From: Bacillota bacterium | GTDB taxonomy: Bacteria; Bacillota; Clostridia; Peptostreptococcales; Anaerovoracaceae | Direction: 5' to 3' | DNA: 15,912 bases | Assembly: GCA_017515765.1 (NCBI GenBank) | Contig: JAFWFF010000037.1 | Coordinates: forward strand, 1-15,912 | Shown: positions 7,339 to 13,256 of the stretch, piece after piece | Layout: the number at the start of each line of letters is the position of its first letter | How positions within the stretch are numbered: position 1 is the first letter of the stretch | The notes under the pieces: model-generated | Told to the model about the DNA's origin: nothing | Databases searched by the model: none | The model's input: only the letters and a program-made list of their open reading frames with translations | Program-made: the position numbers and the translations under genes

Positions 7339-7815
7339 ATGTTCAGAGATATAGTCAGGATAAAACAGAAGATAACGGAAGAGGAATGCATAGAGGTGCT
7401 TACCAACGAGCTGCGCGGGGTGCTCTGCGTTAACGGCGACGACGGATACCCATACGGAAGCCCGATCAACCACTGGTATGATCCGGAAAGCGGCTGCATT
7501 TACTTCCACGGCGGTCTCAGAGGCCATAAGATCGACTCCATGAAGAGGGATCCCAAGGTCTCATTCTGCGTATACGATCAGGGCTACAGAAAAGAAGGCG
7601 ACTGGGCGCTCAACATCAAATGCGTAATAGTCTTCGGCCGTGTGGAATTCCTGACGGATCAGGACGAGATGGATAAGTGCTGCCTCGCGCTCTGCCACAA
7701 GTTTACTGACGACGAGGACTATATCAAAAACGAGTTCAGGAGAAGCATGGATCATACGCTCTGCTTCAAGCTGATCCCTGAGCACATGACCGGAAAACTG
7801 GTAAATGAGTCCTGA
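7339..7815 (+). CDS. Pyridoxamine 5'-phosphate oxidase-like flavin-binding protein (NimA type)
   Basis: A 158-residue split-barrel protein of the PPOX/flavin reductase superfamily. The pattern RGVLCVNGDDGYPYGSPINHWYD (about residues 26-48), IYFHGGLRGHKIDSMKRDPKVSFCV (54-78) and a C-terminal FKLIPEHMTGK strand matches the branch that includes the 5-nitroimidazole resistance protein NimA; the His-Gly-Gly-x-x-Gly-His-Lys segment is the usual flavin-phosphate contact. Members bind FMN, FAD or heme and their physiological substrates are mostly unknown, so drug resistance should not be assumed. The ATG at 7339 has GGGAGGA at the right distance; an in-frame TTG at 7306 lies directly behind the upstream stop and has no ribosome site. 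It is probably co-transcribed with the radical-SAM-like gene. Confidence 0.88.
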   Translation: MFRDIVRIKQKITEEECIEVLTNELRGVLCVNGDDGYPYGSPINHWYDPESGCIYFHGGLRGHKIDSMKRDPKVSFCVYDQGYRKEGDWALNIKCVIVFGRVEFLTDQDEMDKCCLALCHKFTDDEDYIKNEFRRSMDHTLCFKLIPEHMTGKLVNES

Positions 7816-7833
7816 GGTCACGCGCGATCAAAG

Positions 7834-7863
7834 AAAAAGCCGCTGCTGCGCAGCGGCTTTTTT
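7834..7863. terminator. Bidirectional intrinsic terminator
   Basis: A 13-bp stem joins 7834-7846 and 7850-7862 around a three-base loop (TGC): an A5/T5 outer part and GCCGCTGC/GCAGCGGC inner part. It stands between two convergent genes, PPOX (stop 7815) and cstA (stop 7893), and can serve both. Confidence 0.9.
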
Positions 7864-7892
7864 GATGCTTTTGATCAGGCGCGGCAGGCGGA

Positions 7893-9581
7893 TCAGGCTG
7901 TCTGTTTCTTGCCTTTTCCGAAGGTGCCGATCGCTTCGATCACGAGGATGATCGCGAGGACTGCCATCGCGACTGCGAACACCAGCTGGAACCAGTCGCC
8001 CCATGCGGCGCCGCCTGCTCCTATGAGCTGGAATTTCTTGAAGATAGTGATGACGAGGCTCGTTTCTGTAGCTATGAGCATGAATGCCATCGGGAAATAG
8101 AACATCTTGTTGTTCTTGCCCGCCTGGCCAAGCCACTCGCAGACTGCCATGAGCGCTACGCCGGCAAGGAGCTGGTTGGCAGCTCCGAAGAGGCCCCAGA
8201 TCTGGGAAAGGCTGAGTCCGCCGAGAACGCAGCCGATGATGACCATGAACGCCGTTCCGAAGAGCGGGTTTGCAAGTACCTTGCGTACGCCTTTGGCATC
8301 TCTGTAAGTCGCTTCGCCTTCCTTGAGGAAGAGTTCGCCGAACATGAAGCGGCTGAGCCTCGTGCCTGTATCGAGCGATGTGAGCGCGAAGACGGATACC
8401 GCAAGGGTAAGGAGCGCGGCGATGACCGGGCTTCCGTGGAACATGGCGGCGATGCCCTGGGCAAAGGCGACGGACGGGGATCCGAACTCGCCTGCGGTGA
8501 ACTTGTCAAATACCATGCCTACCGCGATCAGGGAGATTACTCCGAGAGCGGATTCGATGAGCATGGAACCGTATCCTATCGCCTTGGCGTGAGACTCGCT
8601 GTCCAGCTGCTTGGATGACGTTCCCGTCGAGATCAGCGAGTGGAAGCCGGAGCAGGCTCCGCAGGCTACTGTGATGAACAGGGCGGGGAACATGGGTCCG
8701 AGCTTTGTCGACCAGCCGGTGAATGCCGGAAGCTGGAAGGTGGTGGTGCCTGAGAACGCGGAATATACTATACCGCATACTGCCACGAGAATCATCGCGT
8801 AGAGCAGGAAGCTGGACAGATAGTCACGGGGCTGCAGCATGATCCAGACCGGGATAAGGGAAGCGATGGTGATGTAGACGCCGATCAGGATGATCCAAGC
8901 GGTCCTTCCCATGCCGATACCGAAGTTGAGGCCGATGATCAGCGCGAGGATGATCCCTATGATTCCTATGACAGTTGCCGGTATGGTCTTCATCCCGACC
9001 TTGTTCGTCAGGAGGCCGTAGATGATCGCGAGAACGATGAACAGAACGGATACCATGGCTGTCGTCTGGTTCCCGGTCGGATCGGCGACTATGCCCATCT
9101 GGCCGTCAGCGGGAGTAAAGAAGGTTCCTGCAACGACGTTCACGAAGGAAGCGATGACAAGGATAAGGACGAGGAGCGCGAAGATGATGAACAGCTTCTG
9201 CGCACGGGTGCCCATGGAATCTTTGATGATCTCGCCGACTGTCTTGCCGCGGGTGCGGATCGACGCGAAGAGGGAACCGAAGTCCTGTAGTCCGCCGAAG
9301 AAGATGCCTCCGAGCACGCACCAGAGAAATACCGGGATCCAGCCGAATACCGAAGCCTGGATAGGCCCGTTGATCGGGCCGGCGCCTGCGATGGACGAAA
9401 AATGGTGTCCCATAAGTACTGCGGGCGGGGCGGCGACGTAGTCCACGCCGTCTTCCATGGTAACTGCCGGCGTCTTGCGCGTCGGGTCGATGCCCCACTG
9501 TTTCGCGAGCCAGCTGCCGTAGGTGACATAGCCTATGATAAGCACTGCTATGGCCGCGAGGATGATTAATAATGCCGTCAT
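7893..9581 (-). CDS. cstA: Carbon starvation CstA family transporter
   Basis: A 562-residue polytopic membrane protein of the CstA family. Characterised members in enteric bacteria import pyruvate or peptides by cation symport; the substrate here is not known. The family signature GHHFSSIAGAGPINGP lies at about residues 58-73 after the first membrane helix (2-20), followed by the WIPVFLWCVLGGIFFGGLQDF helix and the RTRGKTVGEIIKD loop. Many hydrophobic segments follow. At 562 residues it is shorter than the roughly 700-residue E. coli protein and resembles the Firmicutes form. The start at 9581 was chosen because AAAGGAGG lies nine bases upstream; a start at 9605 would put that ribosome site inside the gene. 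Two small genes precede it on the same strand (9635-10344), 53 bases away, and probably form one operon with it. Confidence 0.93.
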   Translation of the reverse strand: MTALLIILAAIAVLIIGYVTYGSWLAKQWGIDPTRKTPAVTMEDGVDYVAAPPAVLMGHHFSSIAGAGPINGPIQASVFGWIPVFLWCVLGGIFFGGLQDFGSLFASIRTRGKTVGEIIKDSMGTRAQKLFIIFALLVLILVIASFVNVVAGTFFTPADGQMGIVADPTGNQTTAMVSVLFIVLAIIYGLLTNKVGMKTIPATVIGIIGIILALIIGLNFGIGMGRTAWIILIGVYITIASLIPVWIMLQPRDYLSSFLLYAMILVAVCGIVYSAFSGTTTFQLPAFTGWSTKLGPMFPALFITVACGACSGFHSLISTGTSSKQLDSESHAKAIGYGSMLIESALGVISLIAVGMVFDKFTAGEFGSPSVAFAQGIAAMFHGSPVIAALLTLAVSVFALTSLDTGTRLSRFMFGELFLKEGEATYRDAKGVRKVLANPLFGTAFMVIIGCVLGGLSLSQIWGLFGAANQLLAGVALMAVCEWLGQAGKNNKMFYFPMAFMLIATETSLVITIFKKFQLIGAGGAAWGDWFQLVFAVAMAVLAIILVIEAIGTFGKGKKQTA

Positions 9582-9606
9582 GAGATTGTTTCCTCCTTTC
9601 ATCATG

Positions 9607-9625
9607 ACATTTTTTATAAAAATGT
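9607..9625 (-). other. AT-rich perfect inverted repeat in the cstA leader
   Basis: ACATTTTT and AAAAATGT flank a TAT centre, between the stop of the upstream gene (9635) and the cstA ribosome site (9591-9599). It could be a weak mRNA hairpin or a regulator site. Confidence 0.45.
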
Positions 9626-9634
9626 AATAATAAA

Positions 9635-10132
9635 CTATTTTCCTAGGACGCTCTTCAGAGTCCGCTCGATGTGGTCGCCCATGCGGTTCGCCGTGATCTT
9701 GCCGGTACCCGCGTCAAAGGCGCAGATACGGTAATGCGTATAGCCCCAGAATCCGAACCTGTGGCTGAGGGAACGCTTAGCCCTGCGGATCGCTGCCCGC
9801 GCCGCGTCTGATATGCTGTCCGCGATGATCAAAAGCGACACGTCCATGCTCCTCATGTTCGGACCGGGGGATATCCTTTCAAGTCCCGCGCTCCATGCTG
9901 CCTCGAACAGTTCCTCGAAGGCCTCAGGAGTGAGCTCGTCCGCCAGGGCGAAATAGGCGTATTCTCTGGCGTCCGCCTCCGAGATCCTGGCGCTTTTGAT
10001 CAGGAAATACTGTTCATCGTGAAGGGAGAAGACCGCTTCTGCGGCGAAAGGAGGCCGGGGAGACTCGCTGTTTACGTTGTAATAGCGCTCATAGGCAGGA
10101 AGGACTTTTGCCAGCGCTTCTTCTTTTGTCAT
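9635..10132 (-). CDS. Uncharacterised soluble protein encoded upstream of cstA
   Basis: A 165-residue protein that I cannot tie to a named family. It starts with a short helical segment (MTKEEALAKVLPAYERYY), continues with a mixed alpha/beta body (AEAVFSLHDEQYFLIKSARISEADAREYAYFAL), then a strand MDVSLLIIADSISDAARAAIRRAKR and an aromatic, basic segment SLSHRFGFWGYTHYRICAFD near the C-terminus. There is no signal peptide or membrane helix, so it should be cytosolic. The start ATG overlaps the stop of the preceding 71-residue gene (ATGA), with GAAGGAG seven bases upstream inside that gene, so translation of the two is probably coupled. It ends 53 bases before cstA on the same strand. A link with CstA function or regulation is inferred only from this order. 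Confidence 0.8.
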   Translation of the reverse strand: MTKEEALAKVLPAYERYYNVNSESPRPPFAAEAVFSLHDEQYFLIKSARISEADAREYAYFALADELTPEAFEELFEAAWSAGLERISPGPNMRSMDVSLLIIADSISDAARAAIRRAKRSLSHRFGFWGYTHYRICAFDAGTGKITANRMGDHIERTLKSVLGK

Positions 10133-10344
10133 GCTTCAGCTCCTTCGGGTGCAGGGACGAGCATGACCCGCCGGAAACAGCGCGATATGCCGGAATAGGG
10201 GATGTAGTAAGCCTTGCGCCTTGCACGAAAAAAAAGCACGCTTTCTCCGAGGCTTACAGCTCCGATCCTGCGGCTTTGTTCATAGTCGGTCATGATGGTC
10301 TTTTCATCGGCCGGCGTGTCCTGCGCCAACGGGTGGAATCTCAT
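10129..10344 (-). CDS. Small uncharacterised protein, first gene of the cstA unit
   Basis: A 71-residue protein with a compact look: an N-terminal polar stretch (MRFHPLAQDTPADEKTIMTD), then GAVSLGESVLFFRARRKAYYIPYSGISRCFRRVMLV, a segment rich in aromatic and basic residues that would form beta strands. No signal peptide or membrane helix is seen. It is likely real because its stop overlaps the next start by ATGA, that next gene's ribosome site lies in its last codons, and a good promoter lies upstream. The body breaks off soon after a strand and ends in a low-complexity PAPEGAEA tail, so it may be a shortened form of a longer family; I cannot confirm this. Its own ribosome site (AGGTG) is modest. 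Confidence 0.68.
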   Translation of the reverse strand: MRFHPLAQDTPADEKTIMTDYEQSRRIGAVSLGESVLFFRARRKAYYIPYSGISRCFRRVMLVPAPEGAEA

Positions 10345-10359
10345 AGCAGCACCTGTTTT

Positions 10360-10373
10360 CCCGATGTATCGGG
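10360..10373. promoter_or_regulatory. Palindrome CCCGATGTATCGGG, possible operator or leader hairpin
   Basis: A perfect six-base inverted repeat with a GT centre, lying between the predicted transcription start (about 10386) and the first start codon (10344) of the cstA unit. Flanking TTTT and TAAAA extend the symmetry imperfectly. Position suits a repressor site or a 5' hairpin; the binding protein is unknown. Confidence 0.5.
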
Positions 10374-10392
10374 TAAAATAAAATACTATGAG

Positions 10393-10421
10393 ATTCTAAC
10401 ACCGGCGCATATGGAATGCAA
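10393..10421 (-). promoter_or_regulatory. Predicted sigma-A promoter of the cstA unit
   Basis: On the minus strand TTGCAT (10421-10416) and TAGAAT (10398-10393) are separated by exactly 17 bases, in an AT-rich gap about 50 bases upstream of the first gene. The -10 is 5/6, the -35 is weaker. The 131-base gap 10345-10475 holds nothing else that I can name apart from the palindrome at 10360. Confidence 0.5.
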
Positions 10422-10475
10422 TATATTTTTGTTGTATGAATATAAAATATTCGAGATTAGTTTGTGCCTGAGATA

Positions 10476-11249
10476 CTAAAAACGCAGTGACAGGCAGGTG
10501 AGGCTTCCGTCGATCTTGCGGAACTCGTTGGTATCCACGGGGAGGGTGGGGTATCCGAGATCCTGTATGAGCTTCAGCGTCTTGGGATAGCCCTGCGGGA
10601 CAAGGACCGTTCCGTTGATATACATGCTGTTGATCGCGTAGAGCTCGTCAGGATCGATCACATAGCGGTTGAAATCTTTGAAGGCGGGCTGCGCGTCCAT
10701 GACGGGGGATACGAGCAGGTTGTTGTTCTCAAGGTTGATCACGAAATCCTTCAGGTGCAGGCCTTCGGTAACCGGGACTGTGGAGGAGGTGTATCCGAAC
10801 TTCGTCACTATCTCGTTGAACTGCCTGGCGCCTTCGGCGTTGGTCCTTTCGGACTGGCCTACGTAGAAATGCTTTCCGACGAGCATCACGTCGCCGCCCT
10901 CCATTGTACCCGGAGCCTCGATATAGAAGATGCGGTCTTCGGGCCAGAACTCTTTGATCGTGGGCAGGATCTCGTATTTCTCACCGTTTCTGGACTCTCT
11001 CGGGGAGTTGGTGATCACCGCAAACTCAGGCACCACTACAGCCGGGTCTTCAACAAAACAGGAGTCGGGATATCTCTCGTCGCCTTCGAGTACGGTGACT
11101 TCGAGGCCGAGGGATTCGAGAGTCTCAACGTATTTCGCATGCTGGGCGATCGCGTCTTCGTATATCGGTGTACCTTCGCCGAACATGGCTGTGGAAATAC
11201 CGTCTATCAAAGCCCTGCAGGGCTTTCTGGTTATCGCTTTAGTAAACAT
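10476..11249 (-). CDS. Dimethylargininase-type amidinohydrolase (DDAH/arginine deiminase superfamily)
   Basis: A 257-residue guanidino-modifying enzyme. Characterised relatives hydrolyse N-omega-methylated arginines to citrulline and methylamines. The catalytic set is complete: the PDSCFVEDPA motif (61-70) with acidic substrate-binding residues, Glu117 in GTMEGGD, His165 in LHLKD and the nucleophile Cys252 in DGSLTCLSL at the extreme C-terminus. Spacing matches the Pseudomonas enzyme closely. At 257 residues it is far too short for a true arginine deiminase (about 410), so dimethylargininase or a related citrulline-forming hydrolase is best; the exact substrate is inference. It is cytosolic. 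The start follows AAGGAGG. It is a single gene with its own strong -10 box at 11312-11317. I see no clear terminator behind it. Confidence 0.9.
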   Translation of the reverse strand: MFTKAITRKPCRALIDGISTAMFGEGTPIYEDAIAQHAKYVETLESLGLEVTVLEGDERYPDSCFVEDPAVVVPEFAVITNSPRESRNGEKYEILPTIKEFWPEDRIFYIEAPGTMEGGDVMLVGKHFYVGQSERTNAEGARQFNEIVTKFGYTSSTVPVTEGLHLKDFVINLENNNLLVSPVMDAQPAFKDFNRYVIDPDELYAINSMYINGTVLVPQGYPKTLKLIQDLGYPTLPVDTNEFRKIDGSLTCLSLRF

Positions 11250-11282
11250 TTTTCCTCCTTATAGGGTCTCCTGAACTGAAAG

Positions 11283-11308
11283 GGCGGGCAGAAATAAGCC
11301 TGCCCGCC
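11283..11308 (-). other. GC-rich stem-loop at the 5' end of the dimethylargininase transcript
   Basis: GGCGGGCAG (11283-11291) pairs perfectly with CTGCCCGCC (11300-11308) around an eight-base loop. On the minus strand it starts within a few bases of the predicted start of transcription and is followed by CTTTCAG, not by a T run. It could be a stabilising 5' hairpin or a weak terminator for the upstream regulator gene. Confidence 0.55.
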
Positions 11309-11311
11309 ATC

Positions 11312-11340
11312 ATTATACATTATTTCCGTGCCGTTCTAAA
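11312..11340 (-). promoter_or_regulatory. Predicted promoter of the dimethylargininase gene
   Basis: On the minus strand an exact TATAAT (11317-11312) lies 17 bases after TTTAGA (11340-11335; 4/6 match), just behind the stop of the HTH gene. Transcription should start near 11305. Confidence 0.55.
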
Positions 11341-11351
11341 GAGCCAATTGG

Positions 11352-11939
11352 TCATCGCGGCCGCATTCTGAAAAGGCCGTGCCTGTTGCAGTACCAGTAA
11401 ATGTACTTAGTCCTGCGGATCTTGAATCTCGCTTCGGCGGGCCCCTCGGGGTATAGTTTGACGGTCTCGCAGCCGTCGTCTCTGACGCCGCAGACGAAAG
11501 AGAGATAGTGATCTTTGGTCATCGCGTGATCAAAAATGACGTAGTACTCGTCTTCGACTTTCTCGATACGCGGTCCGTGCGCGGCGTCGGCCTCTTCAGG
11601 TTCTAGTGCGGGAAGGGTGATGCCGCAGCAGCTGATGACCGCTTCGCCCGTGGACGTTATGACGTTCCCGCAGACGGGGCAGACGCGGAATCTCAGCCTG
11701 GTCATATTGAATGAACGGTTCGTGTTCCGTACGCTCTCGCCGGCAAGGAGCTCTGTTACGGAGACTCCCAGAGCCTCGGACAGCGGCTCGAGCATGGTGA
11801 TATCCGGGTATCCGCGGCCCGTTTCCCATTTGGATACTGCCTTATCGCTCACGTTTAGAAGTTCCGCGAGCCCGGCCTGGGTCATCCTGCGCTCTTCGCG
11901 CAGCTTTTTGATGACAGCGCCTGTTACATACTGATCCAT
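11352..11939 (-). CDS. XRE-family HTH regulator fused to a desulfoferrodoxin-like domain
   Basis: A 195-residue two-part protein. Residues 8-62 are a Cro/C1-type helix-turn-helix (IKKLREERRMTQAGLAELL, then VSDKAVSKWETGRGYPD) of the common Firmicutes kind. Residues 85-190 match desulfoferrodoxin: a desulforedoxin-like Fe(Cys)4 site with Cys87, Cys90, Cys104, Cys105 (CPVCGN and SCCG), then a superoxide-reductase-like site with His121, His138 and His144 (HAMTKDHY) and Cys184, His187 (CNRHGLF). The 6- and 3-residue spacings of the second site equal those of known desulfoferrodoxins. The Glu-Lys pair in front of the first histidine, where the catalytic lysine sits in the enzyme, is not present (it reads DAAHGP), so sensing rather than catalysis is suggested. 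Start ATG has GGGAG eight bases upstream. Targets are unknown; the neighbouring dimethylargininase or itself are possible. Confidence 0.88.
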   Translation of the reverse strand: MDQYVTGAVIKKLREERRMTQAGLAELLNVSDKAVSKWETGRGYPDITMLEPLSEALGVSVTELLAGESVRNTNRSFNMTRLRFRVCPVCGNVITSTGEAVISCCGITLPALEPEEADAAHGPRIEKVEDEYYVIFDHAMTKDHYLSFVCGVRDDGCETVKLYPEGPAEARFKIRRTKYIYWYCNRHGLFRMRPR

Positions 11940-11952
11940 CTTTTTTCTCCCT

Positions 11953-11988
11953 GATAAAAAGTGCAGGTATCTCTGCCTGCACTTTATC
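11953..11988 (-). terminator. Intrinsic terminator after the CoA-transferase gene
   Basis: AAAGTGCAGG and its complement (11958-11967 with 11976-11985) form a 10-bp stem with an eight-base loop. Read on the minus strand it ends in CTTTTTATC. It lies about 55 bases after the CoA-transferase stop and only 18 bases before the HTH start, so it may also act as a leader element or operator of the HTH gene. A weaker hairpin (12010-12033, stem with an internal loop) comes just before it. Confidence 0.7.
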
Positions 11989-12039
11989 GTAGACCAAAAG
12001 TTTCAAAAGCGCCACCTACGCAGGGTAGAGGCGTTCCGG

Positions 12040-13233
12040 CTACAGGGCGCCTTTTTCTCTGAGCTCTTTGATCTTCTCTTCGCTGTAGCCGAGCAGGCCC
12101 GAGAGTACGGACCCGGTATCCGCACCGAGGAGGGGAGCGGGCCTGAATTCGTCGATCTTATGATTGGTGAACTTGAACTGGGTCCCGGTCAGCTTCATAT
12201 GTCCCGCGACGGGGTGGTCAACTTCGACGAACATCTCCCTGGCTCCCGCAATATGCGGGTCGGTCACTACCTGGGAAACGTCGTAGATCTGGCCGGCGGG
12301 GCAGCCCGCGGCAAGGAGCTTGTCAACTGCCTCCTCGGCGGTCATCCCGGAGAGCCAGTCTTCGATATACGGTTTCAGCTCCGCGGCGTTGATCACTCTG
12401 AGGCTGTTGGTCCTGAACCTTTCGTCTTCGGTGAGTTCGGGCTTTCCCATCAGTCCGCAGAGGATGCCGAAGAGCTTGTCGTTGCCGGCGCCTATCACCA
12501 TGCTGCCTTTCCCGGTCCTGAACGAGTCATAGGGGGAGAGGGCTTCGTAGCGGTTCCCGATGCGCTGGGGGATCCTCCCTTCGCAGAGATAGATCATGTT
12601 TATGATCTCCATCGCAGAGACCATGGAGTCGACCAAAGCTACGTCTACCTTTTCGCCTTCGCCGGTGCGGGCTTTGTTCACGAGGGCCCCGAGGATGCCG
12701 GTGCAGCAGCTTATGCCGCTCATCACGTCGGCTATGGCGGTCCCGGTCCTCGTGGGTTCTCCGCCCGGCCAGCCCGTGGTGGACATCAGCCCGCTCATGG
12801 CCTGGCCGATTATGTCGTAGCCGCCGCGCTTGGAGTAGGGGCCGTAGTGGCCGAATCCCGAAACGGATGCGTAGATGATCCCGGGGTTGATCTTCCTGAG
12901 TTCATCGTATCCCAGCCCGAGCTTGTCCATCACTCCGGGGCGGTAGTTCTCTACGACCACGTCACTTTGGCGGACGAGGTCGCGGAACACTTCTTTTCCT
13001 TCTTCGGTCTTCAGGTTCAGGGTGATCCCGGATTTGTTCCTGTTCAGGTTCATGAAGTAGGCGCTCTCGCCGTTTACGAACGGCGCGTTCCTGCGCGAAT
13101 CGTCGCCGGCTCCGGGACGTTCTATCTTTATAACTTCAGCGCCCATATCTGCCAGTATCATGCAGCAGTATGGCCCCGCAAGCACCCTGGTAAGATCGAG
13201 GACGCGAATACCGTCAAGCAGTCCTTTGCTCAT
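12040..13233 (-). CDS. Class III (CaiB/BaiF, formyl-CoA transferase type) CoA transferase
   Basis: A 397-residue CoA transferase that moves CoA between carboxylic acids through an aspartyl-CoA anhydride in the cytosol. The N-terminal LLDGIRVLDLTRVLAGPYCCMILADMGAEVIKIE block is typical; the catalytic aspartate is Asp169 in IADVMSG, the same position as in formyl-CoA transferase. The downstream block with VDVALVDSMVSA and the C-terminal GxPxGxxxDVxxVxxDPH motif (GCPAGQIYDVSQVVTDPH) are present. Length is normal. The ATG at 13233 is preceded by AAAGGAG; a longer in-frame start at 13413 would overlap the upstream gene by about 150 bases and is rejected. It starts 23 bases after the aldo/keto reductase stop, so both form one operon. 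Acid and CoA partners are not predictable; relatives act on oxalate, carnitine, bile acids, phenyllactate or succinate and malate derivatives. Confidence 0.92.
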   Translation of the reverse strand: MSKGLLDGIRVLDLTRVLAGPYCCMILADMGAEVIKIERPGAGDDSRRNAPFVNGESAYFMNLNRNKSGITLNLKTEEGKEVFRDLVRQSDVVVENYRPGVMDKLGLGYDELRKINPGIIYASVSGFGHYGPYSKRGGYDIIGQAMSGLMSTTGWPGGEPTRTGTAIADVMSGISCCTGILGALVNKARTGEGEKVDVALVDSMVSAMEIINMIYLCEGRIPQRIGNRYEALSPYDSFRTGKGSMVIGAGNDKLFGILCGLMGKPELTEDERFRTNSLRVINAAELKPYIEDWLSGMTAEEAVDKLLAAGCPAGQIYDVSQVVTDPHIAGAREMFVEVDHPVAGHMKLTGTQFKFTNHKIDEFRPAPLLGADTGSVLSGLLGYSEEKIKELREKGAL

Positions 13234-13256
13234 TCTGATCGGCTCCTTTCGTGATG

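Noticed and set aside
12160..13254. A 364-codon plus-strand frame opposite the CoA transferase
   Set aside because: Antisense to a gene whose catalytic Asp169 and family motifs are intact; no recognisable product.
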